From positions 1-64,000 of the forward strand of contig JABJIC010000004.1 of the NCBI GenBank assembly GCA_018661465.1: a stretch of 64,000 nucleotides of DNA. Reading direction: 5' to 3'. The translations under genes and the position numbers were made by a program. The DNA comes from Gammaproteobacteria bacterium (GTDB lineage: Bacteria > Pseudomonadota > Gammaproteobacteria > Pseudomonadales > Pseudohongiellaceae). Under the pieces are notes generated by a model that saw nothing but the letters and a program-made list of their open reading frames with translations, did no database searches and was not told the origin of the DNA. Shown one piece after another: positions 53,938-62,233 of this stretch. The stretch's first letter is position 1, and every line of letters starts with the position of its first letter.

Positions 53938-56016
53938 ATGGCAAGCCCTGACGACAAGCGCGAGAGCAACGGGTCAATCGACCCCATCATTCCAGTAGAC
54001 TTTACGCCCCATAATGAAAAGAAGCGGGCAATCAACTTCAAGTTCAGCTGGCTCCATGGCTTTGTCGTGGTTTTTCTGGCAATTGCTGGAAGCGCCGCTT
54101 TTTTTGTACTAACCGCAAGATCGGTCTTTGTCGAAGTGGATCCTATTACCGCTAGCATAGAGATAAAGGGTGGCTTGAATTTTAGATTAGGCCAGCGCTA
54201 TTTGATCCGTACCGGTTCGTATCAAATTAGTTTAGCCAACGAAGGCTATCACGACACCGTTACTCAATTGTTGGTGAACGAGGAACAGGCTCAGACCCAC
54301 CCATTTAGCATGCGCAGACTCCCTGGATTGATTTCTTTTGACAGCGGCGGGCTAGCCGGTGCCAGGGTGCAAATAGATGGAATTGATATGGGGTTAACCC
54401 CCCTCATAGATATCCCAGTGGAAGCTGGCGAACACCAATTATCCTTATCCAGAGATCGTTATCTTGATTATGGAGAGACTATTAGTATCGAAGGGCGCGA
54501 AGAGAAACAGCAGTTTGATGCCACACTGGAGCCGGCCTGGGCAACGGTGAGTATCCGTTCGCAGCCCCCTGGCGCTGATGTAATGGTGGATGGGGAAATT
54601 GTTGGAATTACTCCCATCAACGCAGAAATTTTGCAGGGTGGCAGAGACTTGGTGGTAAAGCTGGGCGGACATAAAGCCTGGCAGGAAGATTTTGATATTA
54701 TCGCTGGCGAAGATTTTTCAATACCGGCGATTGAATTGGAACCAGCAGATGGCTTGGTATTTATTCGGTCTAATCCTGTTGCTGCAAGTGTCACCATAGG
54801 AGGAGAGTTCAAAGGGCTGACTCCTCTGGAGGTGGCGTTGGCTCCGGATATCGATCATGAGTTTAGTTTTTTCAAGAACGGCTATTTTTCCAGCAAGCTC
54901 ACATTGAGAACTGAAGCCGATGAAGAGCGAGAGTTAAATGTTGAGCTTGACCCAGAGCTGGCTAGCGTTCGTGTGCTTGCTCAACCCGAAGACGCTGAGT
55001 TATTCGTCAACGGAGAATTGCGTGGTCTTGCGAATCAAACAATTGAGTTGATGGCAGCAAGTCAGCAGATAGAAATTCGTAAGGCAGGCTATGTTCCTTA
55101 CACAACGGCGTTTACCTCTCGGCCGGGGCTGGATCAAGAAATACGAGTCACGCTTAAGTCATTGGAGCAAGCAAGAATTGAGCAGATTAGGCCGGTAATT
55201 ACTTCTGCTGCGGGTCAGACTCTCAAGTTGTTCTATCCTGGTGCTTATACTATGGGTGCATCTCGCAGAGAAGCGGGAAGAAGGCCGAATGAGACACTAC
55301 GAGATATAAAACTGGAAAGGCCATTTTATATGAGCCTACAGGAAGTCACTAACGCTGAATTCAGACTGTTTAATTCTGAGCACTCATCTGGAACTTTGCA
55401 GGGTCTCACGCTTGATAATATGGCTCAGCCGGTGGTGCGAGTAACCTGGGCTCAGGCAGCACTGTTTAGCAATTGGCTAAGTGAGCAGGAGTCTTTACCA
55501 CCTTTCTATGAAGTAGTAGATGGAGAAGTAACGGGATTTAACCCAGATTCCACTGGCTATCGTTTACCCAGCGAAGCCGAATGGGCTTGGGCTGCCAGAA
55601 CTGACGGCAGTGGCTCGCAACTGAAATACTCCTGGGGTGCCCAACTGCCTCCTTCAGAAAATGCAGGAAACTTTGCTGATGTGAGTGCCCAATCCTATCT
55701 GGGAGAGATCATCTTCAATTATAACGATGGCTATCTGGCAACAGCCCCTGTCGCAAGTTATGAACCTAATCATCATGGATTGATGGACATGGCTGGGAAT
55801 GTTGCTGAATGGGTACATGACTTCTACGGAGCGGTGGGCTCAATCGGAGGAGTTGAAATCGATCCCCTGGGCCCGACTGAAGGGCAGTTTCATGCTATAC
55901 GCGGTTCCAGCTGGGCTCATGGATCAATTACTGAGCTGCGACTCTCCTTTCGCGATTTTGGCGAAGAGGCAAGGGATGATGTGGGCTTTCGCGTAGCGAG
56001 ATACCTGGAGGAATAA
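53938..56016 (+). CDS. One-TM protein with PEGA repeats and FGE-sulfatase-like domain
   Basis: 692 residues from ATG 53938; an upstream ATG (53881) overlaps the preceding gene. TM at about 38-60, then about five beta repeats of 70 residues (65-410), at least three of them with the PEGA core (QPPGADVMVDGEIVGITPI at 209-227). Residues about 420-690 form an FGE-sulfatase/SUMF1-type domain (GYRLPSEAEWAWAAR, MDMAGNVAEWVHD, IRGSSWAHGS, VGFRVARY). I see no cysteine anywhere in the protein, so the catalytic Cys pair of formylglycine enzymes is missing and the domain must bind rather than oxidise. Confidence 0.85.
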   Translation: MASPDDKRESNGSIDPIIPVDFTPHNEKKRAINFKFSWLHGFVVVFLAIAGSAAFFVLTARSVFVEVDPITASIEIKGGLNFRLGQRYLIRTGSYQISLANEGYHDTVTQLLVNEEQAQTHPFSMRRLPGLISFDSGGLAGARVQIDGIDMGLTPLIDIPVEAGEHQLSLSRDRYLDYGETISIEGREEKQQFDATLEPAWATVSIRSQPPGADVMVDGEIVGITPINAEILQGGRDLVVKLGGHKAWQEDFDIIAGEDFSIPAIELEPADGLVFIRSNPVAASVTIGGEFKGLTPLEVALAPDIDHEFSFFKNGYFSSKLTLRTEADEERELNVELDPELASVRVLAQPEDAELFVNGELRGLANQTIELMAASQQIEIRKAGYVPYTTAFTSRPGLDQEIRVTLKSLEQARIEQIRPVITSAAGQTLKLFYPGAYTMGASRREAGRRPNETLRDIKLERPFYMSLQEVTNAEFRLFNSEHSSGTLQGLTLDNMAQPVVRVTWAQAALFSNWLSEQESLPPFYEVVDGEVTGFNPDSTGYRLPSEAEWAWAARTDGSGSQLKYSWGAQLPPSENAGNFADVSAQSYLGEIIFNYNDGYLATAPVASYEPNHHGLMDMAGNVAEWVHDFYGAVGSIGGVEIDPLGPTEGQFHAIRGSSWAHGSITELRLSFRDFGEEARDDVGFRVARYLEE

Positions 56017-56020
56017 ACGG

Positions 56021-56272
56021 ATGCGAACACTGTCTTTTCTTATTTTCCTAGTGTTTGGCCTCGGATCTTACTCTTGGGCTGCCGAGAATGATCTGCCTGT
56101 AGCAGAAGACAGTTCAACTGCTGAGGAAAACGGGGCACAAGAAGTAGATCCAGCCGACTCGGAAGATTTGATTCTAAGTGATGAAGAATTGGAAGAAGAG
56201 GGGCCGCGTCGGTTCATCCCCACCGAGCAGATTTCACAGGACCTTGGTGTTTCGTTTCCTGTAGATATATAG
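56021..56272 (+). CDS. Small acidic exported protein
   Basis: 83 residues; signal peptide 1-20 (ending SWA), then a very acidic Glu/Asp/Ser linker and a short ordered tail (RRFIPTEQISQDLGVSFPVDI). Starts 4 bp after the PEGA/FGE gene, so it belongs to the same transcript. The conserved-looking tail might dock on a partner. Confidence 0.6.
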   Translation: MRTLSFLIFLVFGLGSYSWAAENDLPVAEDSSTAEENGAQEVDPADSEDLILSDEELEEEGPRRFIPTEQISQDLGVSFPVDI

Positions 56273-56343
56273 CACTGTAGTTACAATAACAATTTGTAGA
56301 CTGACGTTTGTTGATTTGAAAATTTTGAAGTAAGGGTATAACT

Positions 56344-57159
56344 ATGAAGCAAGGTTTGTTATCGGAAGCTCTTTACCAGATATGCGCACTAATAATCGCT
56401 GTCATTGTGGTTCATGCAGCTTATGTTGCGGTAATTCGTCCAAATGCGGAACTGATTCAGCAGCAGCAAAATGTCTTGCAGCAAACCGATGAAAATTTTG
56501 TTCCTGAACGGTCAGTTTATATAATCATGAAAGACTTCGAGCAGGAGACTTGTATTATTCTTCTGCTTTGGGCGATGTCAATTATTGGTATGAAAACCCA
56601 AAAGACATTGCAGGAAAGAAAATTGTTGGAGCGAACTCTTATACAGGTCTCTGATGGCATGAGTATTTTGCCAGAAGACTCACGCAATTTCGCTCGCCCA
56701 GTGCAGGCGCTTGCCGAGGATGAGCGTCAATACCTATTGCCCCGAGCTTTGCTAAGCGGCTTACATAGATTTCAGACTACAAAAAATATTCAAGACGTTG
56801 CCACTACGGTGAAAGACACTTGTGAAACCGAAGCCGACAGGATGGAAACAGAGTTGACTATAGTTCGCTATATCGCCTGGGCAATTCCATCGATTGGATT
56901 CCTGGGAACAGTTCGAGGTATCGGCACCGCACTTGGTCAAGCCTATCAGGCGGTGAGTGGAGATATTGTTGGCGTGACTGTGAGCTTGGGTGTGGCATTT
57001 AACTCAACCTTCGTTGCTTTGATCGTGAGTATTTTCTTGATGTTTTTGCTGCATCAGTTACAGCTGCTTCAGGATCGACTGGTATTGGATTGTCAGAACT
57101 ATGTTGATGAAAGAATGATCAGGCACCTTCAGGTTCCCGAGAAGGACGGCCATCTATGA
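56344..57159 (+). CDS. MotA/TolQ/ExbB-type ion channel subunit
   Basis: 271 residues. Four probable transmembrane helices (11-31, 66-84, 176-195, 208-236). The last two carry the family core: IPSIGFLGTVRGIGTAL and VGVTVSLGVAFNSTFVALIVSIFLM, as in TolQ/ExbB/MotA pore helices. Four helices and a cytosolic domain of about 90 residues between TM2 and TM3 are nearer to MotA or ZorA than to three-helix ExbB. Expected to form the pentameric ion channel of a 5:2 motor; the candidate B subunits are the two VWA proteins downstream. Confidence 0.85.
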   Translation: MKQGLLSEALYQICALIIAVIVVHAAYVAVIRPNAELIQQQQNVLQQTDENFVPERSVYIIMKDFEQETCIILLLWAMSIIGMKTQKTLQERKLLERTLIQVSDGMSILPEDSRNFARPVQALAEDERQYLLPRALLSGLHRFQTTKNIQDVATTVKDTCETEADRMETELTIVRYIAWAIPSIGFLGTVRGIGTALGQAYQAVSGDIVGVTVSLGVAFNSTFVALIVSIFLMFLLHQLQLLQDRLVLDCQNYVDERMIRHLQVPEKDGHL

Positions 57160-57183
57160 AATTGAAAGGACGAGTGTGAAAGT

Positions 57184-58551
57184 ATGAGTTTGAAAGTTAT
57201 CGAACTAAACGATAACGCCATTACTGTTGGCGATGAGTCGGGGATTATTTTACAAAGCCCCGGATTTGCGCTGGCTCTGGAAAACAAGATTGAACTTGGC
57301 GAAACAGCTGAGCAACAGGCACGTCTTCAACCCACCAACAGTTACAACAAATTCTGGCATGAGCTCAGTATGGAGCCGCTGTCCCAACATAAGGGAATTC
57401 GCCATCTTGCGGATATAGCCTATGCACAATTACTACATCTAGCCGAACTGGGGGAGATCGATTCCGATGTGATTTTTGCTGTTCCCGGGAATTTTACCCG
57501 TCAACAGTTGGCCATTGTGTTGGGGCTGGCAAAGCAGAGCCCTTTTAATCCGGTTGGCCTTGTGGATTCGGCCTTAGCTGGAGCTCTATCTGCGGCCAGG
57601 TCTGCAGCTCAAAGCAGTTCGGTGGTTTATGCGGACATTCAACTGCACCAGGTTGTACTAAGCAAGATGGTAATCGAAGGTAATGAGCTCAAGACCGATT
57701 CTGTAATACAGATTCCGGGAGTGGGCAGTCAGAACTTTATGAATCTCATGATGCAGCTTGCTACGGGTCTTTTTATTCAGCAGTGTCGATTCAACCCTCA
57801 GCATGACGCAGAATCTGAGCAGCAACTTTACAATGCTCTGCCTAATTGGTTGCAGCAAAATGAAGGTGACGACAATAGCCTGCTGCTGGAATTGAGAACA
57901 CAAAACAATGTACACACGGCGAAGATGCCTAGGGAAAGTTTGAATAGTAATCTTTCTCAGTACTATCAAAAAATATGCGAGCAAATATTTGCGCTTACAA
58001 AGCAAGAGGGAGACCAGCTCATACTGAGCCAGGCAATGTCCGAATTACCAGGTCTTGTCACGTCTCTGGCTGAGGTCGGGGATATACATGTGCTTGATCG
58101 AGGAGCGATAAACACTGCTTGTCTAGAATATAGAGATCACATTATCCATCCTGTGGATGAGATTCATCTCATAAACGCACTTCCTCGAATGGAGAAAGAA
58201 AGCGCGTTAGCTCCAACTATAGAAACCATGAACAAGCCTAAAGCAACTCATTTGCTTTTTGGGCACAAGGCGCTGGAGATTAGATCAATCGACATTATTA
58301 ATGCTGACAAATTGAACGGAGGCGCAGCGCCTGCTTCTTCTGTTTTATTGTCAGCAAAGGATCAGCCCAAACAGCTTGGCCGAATTGTGCTGGAGCAGGA
58401 TGGGATTATTCTCGACAGTGGTACTCAGGAATTTTTACTCAATGACAAACTAGTCAGTGGCAGACAAAGCTTGCACCTTGGTGATTGTCTGCGAGTGACT
58501 GAAACTCTAGAGGAACTTCGACTGATACAAGTTAGCGATGGCGACAGTTAA
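57184..58551 (+). CDS. Actin/Hsp70-like cytosolic protein with possible FHA-like tail
   Basis: 455 residues, no signal or TM. The first 370 residues are arranged like an ASKHA ATPase (FtsA/PilM/Hsp70 type): an IELNDNAITVG start, VIFAVPGNFTRQQLAIVLGLA and GLVDSALAGALSAA match the VTVPAxF and NEPxAAAL regions of Hsp70. The phosphate loops are degenerate, so ATPase activity is doubtful. The last 55 residues (LGRIVLEQDG, FLLNDKLVSGRQSLHLGDCLRV) resemble an FHA domain end. The stop overlaps the next ATG by 1 bp (TAATG). Confidence 0.65.
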   Translation: MSLKVIELNDNAITVGDESGIILQSPGFALALENKIELGETAEQQARLQPTNSYNKFWHELSMEPLSQHKGIRHLADIAYAQLLHLAELGEIDSDVIFAVPGNFTRQQLAIVLGLAKQSPFNPVGLVDSALAGALSAARSAAQSSSVVYADIQLHQVVLSKMVIEGNELKTDSVIQIPGVGSQNFMNLMMQLATGLFIQQCRFNPQHDAESEQQLYNALPNWLQQNEGDDNSLLLELRTQNNVHTAKMPRESLNSNLSQYYQKICEQIFALTKQEGDQLILSQAMSELPGLVTSLAEVGDIHVLDRGAINTACLEYRDHIIHPVDEIHLINALPRMEKESALAPTIETMNKPKATHLLFGHKALEIRSIDIINADKLNGGAAPASSVLLSAKDQPKQLGRIVLEQDGIILDSGTQEFLLNDKLVSGRQSLHLGDCLRVTETLEELRLIQVSDGDS

Positions 58552-59651
58552 TGGCAAGTAATAAAAAGAAAAGAAGAAATCTCGATCCACTGAGCTTGTC
58601 ATTTTTGGATGTCATGTTTTGTGGATTTGGCGCAGTGATTCTGATTTTTCTAATCCTTGACCATACCAGCACAGTAGCCGATGTGATTTCGAATCCCGAT
58701 ATCACTGCGGAGATCAATCTATTAGAAGAAGAGGTACTGGAAGGCGAGCTCGGCCTTGTTGCATTGCGCAATACCTTCTCCGATACCAATTTTGAAGTAG
58801 TAACAGCGCAAGGTCTTGCCCGACGGATTCAAGAACAGATTGAAACTTTTCTTCAGGAGCTGGCGGCTTTGGAGAACTCAAGCGTTGCAACGGTCGACAG
58901 CGTTGAAAAACTGAGGGCGGATGTTGAGGCTTTGGAAGAAGAATTGTTACGACTTCAGGCTAGTGCATTTGAGGAAGAAGGTAATAGTGTTCGTCAATTT
59001 ATGGGTGACGGTAACCGGCAGTATCTCTCGGGTCTATTTCTGGGTGGCCAGCGAATTCTAATTCTGGTTGATAGCTCCGCCAGCATGCTGGATAGCACCC
59101 TAGTTAATATTATCCGTACCAGGAATATGCCTGTTGAGCGCAAATTGCAGGCTCCTAAGTGGCAGAGGGTCATTAAAACAGTGGACTGGATTAGCACTCA
59201 GTTGCCAATTACCAGTCAGTATCAATTGTGGAATTTCAGTGACAGCTTGAGCAGTCTGGCGTCGACAGATCGCGATGCTTGGCAGGAAGTAGCGGATAGA
59301 GATCAGCTTAACGCAGCGGTCGAAAGTGTAAAAACCCTAGTGCCGGCTAATGGAACCAATATGGAACAGGTATTTCGCGCGGTCGCCAATATGTCACCTC
59401 TACCAGATAATATATTCCTGATAACAGATGGCTTGCCAACCATTAGTGATCGTGGATCTAGCGACGCGTTGGTAACTCCAGCACGGCGATTGGAATTGTA
59501 TGAAGATGCAGTAGAGGAATTACCCAACGGAGTTCCAGTGAATGTAGTACTGATGCCTCTCGAAGGTGACCCCAGTGCAGCTGCCGCTTATTGGCAGTTG
59601 GCACAGTACACCCGGGGATCATTCTTAACGCCATCGAAAGATTGGCCATAA
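58551..59651 (+). CDS. VWA-domain protein with ExbD/MotB-like TM anchor (first copy)
   Basis: 366 residues. Basic N-terminus, then a single TM (about 16-38) with the motif LSLSFLDVMFCGFGAVILIF, in which Asp20 sits like the proton-carrying Asp of ExbD (FIDVML) and MotB (YADFMT). A coiled-coil region (about 55-138) leads to a von Willebrand A domain (167-360) with intact MIDAS ILVDSSASM (Asp174, Ser176, Ser178) and FLITDG. No OmpA/peptidoglycan-binding domain is present. Coupled to the actin-like gene upstream. Confidence 0.85.
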   Translation: MASNKKKRRNLDPLSLSFLDVMFCGFGAVILIFLILDHTSTVADVISNPDITAEINLLEEEVLEGELGLVALRNTFSDTNFEVVTAQGLARRIQEQIETFLQELAALENSSVATVDSVEKLRADVEALEEELLRLQASAFEEEGNSVRQFMGDGNRQYLSGLFLGGQRILILVDSSASMLDSTLVNIIRTRNMPVERKLQAPKWQRVIKTVDWISTQLPITSQYQLWNFSDSLSSLASTDRDAWQEVADRDQLNAAVESVKTLVPANGTNMEQVFRAVANMSPLPDNIFLITDGLPTISDRGSSDALVTPARRLELYEDAVEELPNGVPVNVVLMPLEGDPSAAAAYWQLAQYTRGSFLTPSKDWP

Positions 59652-59753
59652 GATAGTAGATAGGACCTGATATTCAATGTTTGGCATTAAGAGCCAATTT
59701 AATACCGGTTCAGACTAAAAGAAATATAAGGCACACAGGCCGCAGAATAAACC

Positions 59754-60758
59754 ATGAGAAGAAACAAGCGCGAAACAGATTCTTTTTCAGTCTCCTTTTT
59801 GGATGTGGCGGCCTGTGGTTTTGGCGCAATGATTATTCTATTGATGATTACAAAGTCTTCCGCTCCTGTAACTATTGAATTCACGGACATTACCCCTGAA
59901 GGGGCGATCAATGAATTACAAGAACAGCTATTTGCTATTCGTGGTGAAACCACGATTCTAAATCGAGATCTGAATGCAAAACACGAGCAGCTATCCGCGA
60001 TGACAGAGCGAATCGCTCGCCTACGTCGTGATCTCGATGATGCGCAGGGCCGCTTTCAAACATCCAATCAGCTCTCGTCTGAAATCACCGATGAAGTGGG
60101 TCGTTTGTCTATTGCTCAACAGACCATGACAGAAGAGATGCAGCGGCTATTGGCTAGCAGTACGGCTCCTGTAAATAATGCTATCGGAGGAGTTCCGGTG
60201 GACAGCGAATACATAATATTCGTAATCGATACTTCCGGGAGTATGTTTAATAATCCCAGTTGGGCGAAGATGCTTGGCGTAATTGATGACACCCTAAATG
60301 TATATCCTGAAGTAAAAGGTATTCAGGTGATGAATGACATGGGTGACTATATGTTTGATTCCTACAGGGGAGACTGGATTCCAGATACTCCAGGGCGGCG
60401 CGGACAGATAATGAGCACTCTGAGAAACTGGAATCCTTACAGTAATAGTAGCCCTGTAGAAGGAGTGACACGGGCAATTAATACCTTTTATTCACCGGAT
60501 AAGAAAATTAGTATCTATGTTCTCGGTGATGATTTTCAACCTGGCGGGTCTATTCGGGAAGTACTGCGCACAATTGACCGGATCAACGTTGAAGACGAGA
60601 ACGGAGACAGGCTAGTACGGATACATGGAATAGGGTTTCCCACCATTTTTGCAGGGCCTGCGCGGTTTCAGCAGAGTGTTTATCGATATTCAACGCTAAT
60701 GCGGGAGATGACTCAGCGAAATGGTGGTACATTTGTGGGTCTGAATGATTATCAGTAG
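59754..60758 (+). CDS. VWA-domain protein with ExbD/MotB-like TM anchor (second copy)
   Basis: 334 residues, same design as the preceding VWA protein: TM at about 12-33 with FSVSFLDVAACGFGAMIILL (Asp17), coiled coil (about 50-135) and a VWA domain with MIDAS FVIDTSGSM (Asp159, Ser161, Ser163). The TM motif SxSFLDVxxCGFGA is shared almost residue for residue, but the VWA domains differ strongly, so the pair looks like an old duplication that could act as a heterodimer. Confidence 0.85.
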   Translation: MRRNKRETDSFSVSFLDVAACGFGAMIILLMITKSSAPVTIEFTDITPEGAINELQEQLFAIRGETTILNRDLNAKHEQLSAMTERIARLRRDLDDAQGRFQTSNQLSSEITDEVGRLSIAQQTMTEEMQRLLASSTAPVNNAIGGVPVDSEYIIFVIDTSGSMFNNPSWAKMLGVIDDTLNVYPEVKGIQVMNDMGDYMFDSYRGDWIPDTPGRRGQIMSTLRNWNPYSNSSPVEGVTRAINTFYSPDKKISIYVLGDDFQPGGSIREVLRTIDRINVEDENGDRLVRIHGIGFPTIFAGPARFQQSVYRYSTLMREMTQRNGGTFVGLNDYQ

Positions 60759-60817
60759 GGCTACAGGACGATTTGTTCACTATGTAGCGGTTTGACGAAG
60801 TGGGATGTGGGGATACC

Positions 60818-61444
60818 ATGACAAAATTAGAGCAGTACATCGGTAGATATATCAGGCAAGTAGCCGCATTAATACTGGCGTCGACCTTGACGGCCTGTGG
60901 CGTAAGCAATGTGGTTATAGATGGCAGCTTTCCTACTCCAAATATAAGCAAACTTCCTCTAACAGTCGCTGTTCTCTATGACGATGCGCTTCGTCAATTC
61001 TCCTATATGGAATATTCTGAGACAGGGCAGGAAGAAATCAATATAGAAAGCGGTCAATCTCATATACAACTGTTTAACGCAGTGCTGCCGGCAATGTTCG
61101 ACAACGTCATAGAAGTGCAGTCTCAAGCGGAGGCTGTAAGCAGTGGTGCCGATGCGGTGTTCATTCCGGTGATTGAGGAATTTCAATTGGCACTTCCATC
61201 CAAGACCAGGCTGGACGTTTACGAAATTTGGATTAAATACAATATGCGACTTGAGAGTGCGGAAGGCGACTACATTGCAGATTGGGTGCTTACTTCTTAT
61301 GGCAAGACTCCAACAGAAACCTTTCGCTCAAATGAAGCGGCAATAAACGAGGCTGCAATAGTAGCCTTGCGAGATTTGGCATCAAGTTTTTCACTAAGCT
61401 TTTCACAGGTACCTGAAGTTAGGGATTGGCTGAATTCCCAATAA
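60818..61444 (+). CDS. Putative lipoprotein, unknown
   Basis: 208 residues from ATG 60818, which follows GGGGA; the GTG at 60800 is less likely. Lipobox LTAC with lipidated Cys27. Alternating strands and helices (LPLTVAVLYDDALRQFSY, GADAVFIPVIEEFQLALPS) recall small outer-membrane assembly lipoproteins of the ABC-auxiliary/YajG kind, but I cannot assign a family. Follows the second VWA gene by 59 bp on the same strand. Confidence 0.65.
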   Translation: MTKLEQYIGRYIRQVAALILASTLTACGVSNVVIDGSFPTPNISKLPLTVAVLYDDALRQFSYMEYSETGQEEINIESGQSHIQLFNAVLPAMFDNVIEVQSQAEAVSSGADAVFIPVIEEFQLALPSKTRLDVYEIWIKYNMRLESAEGDYIADWVLTSYGKTPTETFRSNEAAINEAAIVALRDLASSFSLSFSQVPEVRDWLNSQ

Positions 61445-61483
61445 GCGGGCTTTGGGTCATTAAAGACGCTATCTAGAGGCAAT

Positions 61484-62170
61484 ATGAAGACAATAGAATC
61501 GACAAAATCAGGAATTAGCAAGAAACCTGCTTTAGTGCTGGTAGTCCTGTTATCGGTTTTAGCATCTTGTACCAGTACAACTGTGGATGAATTTCGTCAG
61601 GGTGAGACTGGAATAGAAAATGATGAATCGGTGGTTATTCTTGGCAGGCGTCAAGCCAGCGATTACGAGACACGCGCCGAATTTGTGGATTGCGTCGGGG
61701 ATCGTATGACCCAGGGCGCCAATGCAATCAGCATTATTCCTGAGCAGGAATTCGTTGATGCAATGTTTCCATGGTTTGAGCCACGAACTGCGCCACTGAG
61801 AACCCAGGATCTTGAGAAGCTGATGGCTGAACAGGTAGTGGCGGACAAGATGGATGAGTTTGGAGTTCGCTACATTGTTTGGCTTGATGGATTTACCGAA
61901 ACCACCGACAGAAGTGGTTCGATATCCTGTACCGTCGGTCCCGGTGGTGCAGGTTGTTTTGGATTTGGTTCTTGGGAAGATGACGCAAACTTTGATGCGC
62001 GAGTGTGGGATGTAGGCACATTTTCAAATGTTGGCACCATCAGCACCGATGCAACCGGCCAATCTTATGTTCCCGCCCTCATAATACCTATCCCCTTAAT
62101 TGCCAGAGTCGAAGCCAATGCCTGTAGCAGGTTAGCGGACCAGCTCAAGGGCTTTGTCAACGGCGGCTAG
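61484..62170 (+). CDS. Putative lipoprotein with GGAGCFG segment, unknown
   Basis: 228 residues. A 15-residue cytosolic lead, then a signal with lipobox LASC (Cys at 29). The domain has several conserved-looking segments: FVDCVGDRM, PWFEPRTAPLRTQDLEKLM, RYIVWLDGFTE and SCTVGPGGAGCFGFGSWED with paired cysteines, suggesting a disulfide-stabilised periplasmic fold. I have no name for this family. It lies 39 bp after the previous lipoprotein gene. Confidence 0.65.
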   Translation: MKTIESTKSGISKKPALVLVVLLSVLASCTSTTVDEFRQGETGIENDESVVILGRRQASDYETRAEFVDCVGDRMTQGANAISIIPEQEFVDAMFPWFEPRTAPLRTQDLEKLMAEQVVADKMDEFGVRYIVWLDGFTETTDRSGSISCTVGPGGAGCFGFGSWEDDANFDARVWDVGTFSNVGTISTDATGQSYVPALIIPIPLIARVEANACSRLADQLKGFVNGG

Positions 62171-62233
62171 CTGTTGTCCGTTTAAGTATAGGTATATCTG
62201 TTGTTGTAAGAATGGAGATAGGCAGGTGGAGCA

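Noticed and set aside
56344-60758. Zorya anti-phage system
   Set aside because: A MotA-like channel is present, but the B-like subunits carry VWA instead of an OmpA-type end, and there is no ZorC, ZorD helicase-nuclease or ZorE gene beside them.
56344-60758. Tol-Pal or TonB-ExbB-ExbD locus
   Set aside because: No TolA, TolB, Pal or classical ExbD/TonB gene follows. The one-TM proteins have VWA domains and the channel has four TMs.
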